From Corbicula japonica (taxonomy: Eukaryota > Mollusca > Bivalvia > Venerida > Cyrenidae): a stretch of 64,000 bases of DNA. Shown here piece after piece: positions 12,401-21,400 of the stretch. Numbering within the stretch: position 1 is the first letter of the stretch; each line of letters begins with the position of its first letter. The stretch is from NCBI GenBank assembly GCA_038501625.1, contig JAZAYU010000360.1, forward strand, positions 186,001-250,000. Reading direction: 5' to 3'. The notes below the pieces were generated by a model. The model made no database searches and was not told the DNA's origin. It worked only from the letters and a program-made list of their open reading frames with translations. Both the position numbers and the translations under genes were made by a program.

Positions 12401-15400
12401 AATATGGTAATTGAAATGAAGCGAGGTTTTCGAACCCATACATGCGAATCCATTGTGTTGAATTCTCTTCTAAATTTAGATGACTGTGCTTAGATTAAGT
12501 TACCGAACATTGATTTTAGTAATTTAGTGAAGTTCAAACTCCTCATTGAAATTTAAATTAATTATGTGATGGAAATCGAACGCCGTGTCGTGATTCGAAG
12601 AAATCATCGCATAGAAACAACGTATTTTCGTTTATTAAGTTCAACACAATTATTTTTGGGGACCGAATTGTTATCTTGATCGAACAATATATTTTCTTCT
12701 GGGAACATAATACTTATTATTGTGAGTCTGAATAATATAAAATGAAATGGGAACAAGAAGCAAACCCCTTAAAACCTTTAAAAAAATGATGCAACCTCTG
12801 ATCATTTTTACAACTTTATCTAGAAAACAAGAAATATCTTTAAAAAAGATAAACGGCGTTGATGGAAAATATTTATATATGCATGTATATAAGAAAGAAA
12901 GAAATACAGAGAGGCGAAGCAGACACAGTTTAGTTATTTTATTTTACTTGTTATAGCTGTTGACGAACTTCTGCCTTCTTAGTATGACCTAGAGATTAAG
13001 CGACCGAATCATGACAACTCATAAATTCATTGAAAGTGTTTTTCAAAAAAAATGTTTAAGCTGTTGCAACAATTTCATACAGTGATAACAAGTCGATTAA
13101 AGAAGCAATGTCTTACATTAAGTCTTGATCTACATTTATTCAGTTTCAATAAAATACCTCTTGTAGAGTTAGAACTCAAGATGAATAAATGTCCTTGAAA
13201 TTTAATAAAAATAAATACAAACAGCCTGTTACAAGAGCGAAATCTACCAACTTTTACGTAAATTAACTTAAAAAAGTATCCGTCCTGAGTATTGAACCCG
13301 GGGCCTCCGCTTGCGAGGCGAGAGTGTCATCCACTACACTACAATGAACTTGTTTTTTGTACTTGAAATTAACAATCAGTATCAAAGGAACTAGAACGGA
13401 ACCAGTAAGAACTAGAAATATCTACACTTCTCTTTCGTTTTACACTGTGTAAACTTGTATGCAATTGTTTACCTGACACCCAAGAATATTCCATATAAAA
13501 TTTAAGCCATCAATATTGACTTAACTGGTTATTTAAATCGTTTAAATATATGTTGTTTTTTTCTCCAATACAACACCCACTAACAACCAATCGAAATAAT
13601 CTATTTGATTTTTCCGCTGCATAATAATAAAAATCCCACTAGATACCTCTCCACCCTGCTAGATGCCTCTCTGGTGTAAATAGCTACCAATCGGAATAGT
13701 TTATTTCATATTCCCTCTGCATAATAAGAGAATACGAGTAATATTTACAAAATTTTATTGGTCGAAAAACTAGGTCAAAAGTGAGCTTAGACAGCTAACG
13801 CCGAATAAGCATGAAACACTCATAAATTGCAGTTTTTAGAGAATGTAGTTTAAATGCTATTAATATTAGTGTTTTGTGAGCGTTTTGTGTATCAACGTTT
13901 TGATTATGTTTGCATTTACCGGTAGTAAAAAAAAACTTGTTAAAACTTGACAGTTCGGAGCCCACATCCTTTGTTCAGTAACGTGTCCTTACCCTGTCAG
14001 TCTCGCAAGCCCGTTATCCACAATGTTTGCCAATGGTTTTGCCATTTTCCGTTTAATATAGCCCAATAGTTCACTGGAAGCATTTTTGACCTGTATAGCA
14101 TTGGTATCGAACGTGTTTTGTGGATTCCGCTCAAACTTTACTCGGTCTCCAATATTCACCTAAAAGTATTTATCATTTATGAACCAAGCAACAGTGACAG
14201 CTAGTGTGTGTCCGATGTTTCATCAAATGACAATATTAAGCATTCTGACCACGTTAACTAAAATCTTCTTAAAACTATCGCCCCCGTCCTGTAAACAGGC
14301 TTTTATAAATATTAAACCAATAATCCTCATTTCCACAGTTGCATCTATTTAAATATAAGCACTGAATATACTAATCATGTGTTCATAGTGTACTGTAAGA
14401 TTACATTTCCTTGCATGACATGAGAGTTAGGCCTTTACAAAATTCTTACCTTTCCGTCATAAAACTGTAAACCAACAAGTGTTCCCTGCAATTTTCCAAA
14501 GCGAATATCCTCATCCGAAATTTCATCATCTTCTTCTTCTACTTCTTCTTCTTCTTCCTCTTGTTCATCATATTCATCTTCATCTTCATCGTCTTGTTCT
14601 TCATATTCTTCTTTTACTTCTTCTTCTTCTTCTTCATTTTCATCATCTTCTTCTTCCTCCTCTTCATCTTCTTCGTCATCATATTCTTCCTCGTCCTCTT
14701 CGTCAAAATCAAACGGATCAGTCATTCCCACAGCATTATCACATTCCAATGAGTAGTCGGACAGTGATAGACTACATGCTGAGGTACTTGGCTGAGATTC
14801 ATCTGCAAGCACACAAGATAAATTCAAACCTGTATTATACATTGTTATATGGCCGTCTCCTTTCTAACGCCGCCATTAGCATTTTTTGTGTTTAATATTT
14901 ATTATATATTGCAGCTTTTTGTTGTTCGTTGTTCTCGATCCTAAGTCTGTAAATAAACGTTTCAAAAGTTTTCAAGGTTTTATAGTTGGCTATTTCTTAG
15001 AGGGAAGTGTTTCTTCTAAATTTATGCTGTATTTTAATGTTGGGATGCCCAAAATTATATTGACTTTTTAAATCGTCTATTACCTTTATTATTAAAAAAA
15101 GCATCGCATCCTATACCACTCTAAACAAATGGAAAGGAAATTTTTGCTATTTAAATTTTAATCTATACGAGATTACTATTCAAATTATTTGCAGTACGTA
15201 TTTAAGGTTGTGTAAAAGCTGTAGAATATAGAAACGCATGACTTAGTCTGACATCCGTTAACTACGGGCCGGATCACTTTTGATATAAATAAAATTTTAA
15301 GACATTTTACATTACAAATTATATTATAATAAAAAACATGCGTCTCTCAGTTAAAAGTTTGATGGCTTATTTTTATCGGTTAAACTTAAGCAGTATCGCG

Positions 15401-18400
15401 ATATTCATGTTCAGAATGAGTATTTCTATTAATTAAGATATTATTAAGCAAAGCACAGATCTATTACCAGCAGAATTAATTATTAAACACGTACTCAAAC
15501 TCTAAATTATCGACGCATCTCTGTTACCGACGTAAATTAGTTATGCAAGATTTCCCGTGTTTCATTCACAGGTGACCGTATCATTGTTAAAAATAAAATT
15601 CCAATAAAGAAAAAAAAGTTTTTGTGTTTTTGATATATTATAATGAAGGTCCCCAAGAAGCGGGTCCCATACACTGATAGGGACCTCAAAGAACTGAAAA
15701 ATTTTGTCATTTATACTCACAAATCTAGCTTAAACAATACAGCAATAGATGAGTCTTTCATTGTGCTAACATGTCGCGAAAACCGATTGAAATTTCCTCA
15801 AACCGATTTTTTGCTAGAGCTTTTCTTACAGGCTCAAACATTGCCAAACGTTTTAGTCGACATCGATGAGTTTATCGCAAAAAACCATTTTGGTTACGGC
15901 ATTACTTAGTGTCTTTCCGCTTCTATGAACTATTCACAGCGCGCATACATAAAATACATAGTTTTCAATCATTATCTACCAGTAATAGGCCGGTGGCCAG
16001 GAACATGTTTGCTCCCCCCCTTAGGGAATTTTGTAAACATTATTTTTCTGAAAGCTTGTTATGTCCTGGATATTTTGCAGTTTGTTTGCACTCTGGCGAG
16101 TGGGGCATAAGGGTGTTACGGAGGTTTTTATATGTTACCCCTAAAATTTATAGAAAAAATATATGGATTTTGAACCTTAAATCCTGCACTATTCCAGATA
16201 CGATTTAATAAAACATATATTTTTATATAAGGATGAAGTATTATCTGTTGATTGATGTAGTTTTCATTTCAAAATTTTTGCACTTAGGTAACATATTTAG
16301 TGTATAACATACATAAACCTAAAAAGATGAAATTTAAGTCAGAACCTTACCTGTAGGATTTTTATTTGTAATCAAACTTAGGCAATAATACATGTTTTTG
16401 AAAGCTGCATGATCAAACAATATAAAACAGTGTGTTTTTCATAAAAAAACACACTGGCAATTGTAATATTTGTTCCAAAATCTTATATGTTACCATATCG
16501 CTAATTCAATCATTATATTTATGTTTTGGGATAAACAAGCTTAAAATATAGAGTTTAATTAAATGATTGAGCTTTATAAATGTAAGTGTTCTTGAAACTT
16601 GCATGACTTCAAATTTTCAACATACATAACATATGTTACTTATTAAATTAAGGCGTTTTTCCTTGTTTTTATTTGTTTTTTAATGGTGTTAGCTGATGTC
16701 TATTTGAAGAAATTAACTATGTGTGCTCTGTGCAATGTCCTAATGTTTGTTAGCCCTGTGTAGATTTCTAATTACATTCACAGTCGTTTTTTTAACTAAT
16801 ATTACTGATTGAATGAAGTATTTTCTCTAAAACTGATATTATTGTACAAAGAACTGAACACATTTGCAAAACTGTATCACAACTATGCAATCAGTTTAGA
16901 TTACACTATAAAATAATAATAGTAAGAAGTTTACAGTGTATAATATGTTATGTTATGTTATGTGGTTAAAAATTAAAATGTTAAAGTGTTTAAGCTTGTC
17001 CATTTTAAACCTTCAAATCTCCGTAACATATAATTCTGAAGTTACACTATTGACAAAGTACAATGCACTTATGAATTAAATTCTAACAAAATTATATTTT
17101 GGAATTGGTTACAAAAACAGTAAAAAGACAAGAGATAAAAAATATTGCTTTGAAAAGTGTTACAAACTAAACTAATTAAAATTAATTATATGTTACCTAA
17201 TTATTTAAATAATTTTTTTTGAAAGATCACTTAGAATAAAGAAGATAAATTTCTAAACCGTGTGATACGCGGTAGTTTGTATCTAGATTACCGTAGAGGC
17301 ATTCATAATGTGAATATGAACTTTCTATAAACTATATTTACTTAAAACAAGGTTGAAATTACCAGTTCTGGTCTTTTCGTGCAATAATAACTGACATTGC
17401 TGTTAAATAAAACATGTGGAATAAAAAATAAACTGTCCTAAATGAAACAATATTTTTTCTATTGTTCAAAGAAAGCTTAAGAATTTGTTACGAATTCCTT
17501 AAGATCTTTGTATAATGTTATTTTTTTTAAGACAAATCATTGTTAAAGAGAAACATCCTAATTTGAAAGACAATCTATGTACTGCAGGTGATGGTAAGCT
17601 ACTAGACAAGTTAACGTTGACTTATGTATAATAATTGTTTAGGTAAAAATTCTTTTACTTGAGTTACAAAAATGCTATTTAATGCTCATGCTGCTTCAAT
17701 ATTTTACAAATTTTGCACTGAACCTAAGTATTTTAGATGAATAAAACTACTTTTAAAAACATTTCTAACATCAGATAATTTAATCAGCTAATTTGTGTAA
17801 AGTTTAAATTAAGTAGCTTTTAAATGTTTTATAGATCAACTTTAACATAATATAATATTATATTAAAATATTTGTCAAAATGTTAACTAATTATTTGCAG
17901 TTTCTTGCTTTCCTTTTATTATTTTTGCTGATTATTAAAGTAAAAATTGGTAACATATTATAGGATGACAAAAGACATAAATAGAATAATAAAATGATAA
18001 AAATGTTAATTTTGTTTATTCTTTCTTTTTCTACATTATGTTAGAACAAATTATTGTTATCTGTCTCAATCAAGAGTACCTGGACTTAGCTTTAGACTGG
18101 ATGCAACAGCCCATAATTAGTGAAAACCTAAGCTGTACTACATTTTTTGTCACTTAGCCATAGGTTTATTGTTAATTTAAAAAGATTTAAAATAGGACGA
18201 ACTTGAACCATCTACATCATACACATTCATTTCAAGACATATTGAGCAGTACACAGATCATTAACCTCTAAAGTTTAACAATATTTAAATTAAAAATACA
18301 TTACTGTTTAATATCACCAGCATCAATACCTTAATTTCCTTTTTGTAACATAATTTATAATATATATTACCTATTTTAATACAAGATACATAAAGTGCAG

Positions 18401-21400
18401 GAAGGTTGGTAACTAAAATACGTTCTTTTGGGTATCATATATAAAAATGGTGATTTATGATATGGTATTTTTATTATGATATAAAGCTAACTAATAGTTA
18501 AAACTCATGAAGAGGTGTATTTACACAAAAACAATTACACCAAAACTTCAAATTTATTAACCATAGGCATAAGTTTATGATATAGCATAATACTAAACTC
18601 ACATATAACTAAAGTTATGGATAATATTAACAAAAAAAATGAATATCAGGAATGGCCACATCCATCATACACAGCCTCCCCACACAGCCAAACAGTAGAA
18701 AGGAAAAGAGAGCATGGTATTACAATAATCAGTTTGAAAATGGACGCCACAAACAAATAACGAAAGTGAGAACCAGAGGGGTTACCAACAAAGTGTTTAA
18801 CACAGTTTACCTTTAAATTACACAATATGTCTTTCATAGTTTATTTCTTTATAATTTACTTTATTTATCGATATTATATTAGCTATCTTTGAGATGTTTT
18901 TCCCATTTTTTCAGATATTTTGGTTTTTGGAATTTACAAATATATGTACATGTATATGTATATGTACATGTATTTATTTATATACATTAAACAATAATAG
19001 TGTCTCAATGTGACTTTATTACATTTAAATACAGCATTCTTATTTATATTCATGAATTGAGCAAATAAAACAGAAATTACTTGCTAATGCAAGTACAAAA
19101 TGTTTCATATAATTTTTTAAACTAAGTTTTGATGTTATGTAACATATCTTAATGACTATTTATAGACCTATACCTAAGGTTGCAGATGTTTTATTGCATT
19201 GAAAATTTAAAAATCATCTTCCTGTTGTAGAAAATATAGGTTTATTTCAGAACTTTTATAATTGCCAATTATTTCTTCATAGCAAAAATTTTTCTCAAAG
19301 GTCACATATTCAAACAGGCGTTTCGGTAAAACGCTCCACTCTCCAGAAAGCAAACAAATTTCAAAATGCGAAAAATGGGATAGACTTTCAGAAAAACATA
19401 CTTCAAAATTCCCCCAAGGGGAGGGGAGTCTATTGGCAGCTCAAGGTCTAATACATTTATGGCTTGTTTTCCCATTTTCTTTTCTTTCGGTAACATATTT
19501 CAATATAGCGTTACGGGCCTATGTCCCAATGTATATCACTGTATTATATCTGTCCAGAATTCTTATTTATCCTACTATATTTCACTTATAAGCACAAATT
19601 ACTTGCTACTGCATGTAAGACATGTTTCATACATCTTATTTTACTAGATTTTTATGTTAAGTAACATAACTTAATCACTATTTTTGACCAATACCTTAGG
19701 TTACAGATGTTTTATTGCATAAGTAATGTAGATAAGAGCTTCCTGGTATAGAAAAAATAGGTTTCCTTTAGCATTTTTATAATTGTCAAATATTTCATTC
19801 TTACACAAACCTTTTTCAAAGGTAACATATTCAAACAGGCTTTACGGAAAAACGCCCCACTCGCCAGAGTGCAACCAAATTGCAAAATGCGTAGAATTGT
19901 ATAGGCTTTCAGAAAAATATACCCTTCAAAATTCTCCAAGGGGGGGGGGGGTCTATTGTCAGCTCAAGGTCTATAACATGTACCTTTTCTCGATCTAACG
20001 CTAAAATCTTCGTTGTTTTTGTTTGCGTCGTCTCAAATATTTACGTTGACAGCAATGATGCTTCCGAATGACTTCGGTCAGTTTACGGAAATCTCCTATC
20101 TCAAATTTTGCAACAATTTCTTCGATTGGCTGGTAGTCTAAAACGCCAGTCAATCGGAAAAACAATTGCATAAAATGACATCGTCTTATTCCGAAAACTG
20201 ACCGAAGTCATTCGGAAGCATCATGGCTGTCAAAGTAAATATTTGAGACGACGCGTCCAAAAAAGAGAAGATAAAAGGGTTACATCGGCAATAGGTACAA
20301 GTTAATGGTTGATGAAAAAAATGTGTTTTTATGTATGGGCCCTGGGAATATATCATAGAAGTGGGGAGACACTGGGAAATGCCGTATCCAAAATGAATTT
20401 TTGGGATCACCTCATCGATGTCGACTAAAGCGTTAGGCAATGTTTGAGCCTATATGAAAAGCTGTAGCAAAAAATCGGTTTGAGGAAATTCAATTCGGTT
20501 TTCGCGACATGTTAGCATGATGCAAGACTCATCTGTTGCTTTATTGTTTAAGCTAGATTTTTTTGTTTAAATGATAAAATTTTTCAGTTCTTTACGGTCC
20601 CTATCAGTGTATGGGACCCGCTTCTTGGGGACCTTCGTTATAATATATCAAAAACACAAAAACTTTTTTTTCTTTATTGGAATTTTATTTTTAACGAAGA
20701 TACGGTCACCTGTGGTTTCATTATGTGACAGTTTTGACAATGATATGCCGAACTATGTCATTTCTTGTTAAATATTATGTTTAAAGGTTAGTTATTTTTA
20801 CCAAAATACAGAAGTGATGAACTAATATTGAATTGCATATAAATCATCGATAATTTTAACAAGTGCGTCGATAATACAGTGTTGGTACATGAAGAGCAGC
20901 TATCATAGATTATACATATTGTAAATGAAATAAAAACTAACGTTCATAAACATTAACTCAAAAGCGATGTCGGCAAGTTTTGCAAAATATTAATGTTGAC
21001 ATAATTGCCCCCTACTTTACAGTATATCTTTATCGAATAGGTACATACCAGATAGGCAAACAAACGTTTGACATATTTAATATTTTATCTATATATTTAT
21101 ACTCGTATTTATAATTGTTGATAATAGCATTTATAGGTAATGCTAACATGTTACTGTTGATTGATTCAAGAGAAACACTGAACTGCATTAACATGCTAAT
21201 TGTATTTAAAAGCAGACTTACATGTATTTAATATTAAATGAGTGTAAACTTTTTTAGTACACCAACACTATTATGTATTGTAACGGTTACCATGCAGTGC
21301 GATTTTTAGTTGAATTATTAAAAATGATGCGACGTCCCTAATGAATCGAAAGAAATACTAACATTATTATCCGTTATGGTTAAGGAATACCCTTGCAGTG

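Larger units (their letters stand above)
15567..20714. mobile_element. 5148-bp foldback transposon with 8-bp TSD
   Basis: The 8-bp direct repeat GTTTCATT flanks it at 15559-15566 and 20715-20722. Ends begin CACAGGTGACCGTATC and the inverted arms extend ~550 bp, about 10-15% diverged. Each arm contains the GAAGGTCCCCAAGAAGCGGG region; the left arm keeps an 88-codon frame, the right arm is broken. A ~450-bp segment is directly duplicated near 19090-19490 and 19600-19990 and occurs inverted near 15980-16200. The centre (16200-19000) is very AT-rich with no transposase. An 8-bp TSD with CA...TG ends suggests hAT or a relative. It fills HLTF intron 1. Confidence 0.82.

Noticed and set aside
14479..14895. 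138-codon plus-strand His/Leu-rich frame
   Set aside because: It is the antisense of the HLTF acidic tract; the sense strand has HIRAN homology and splice sites.
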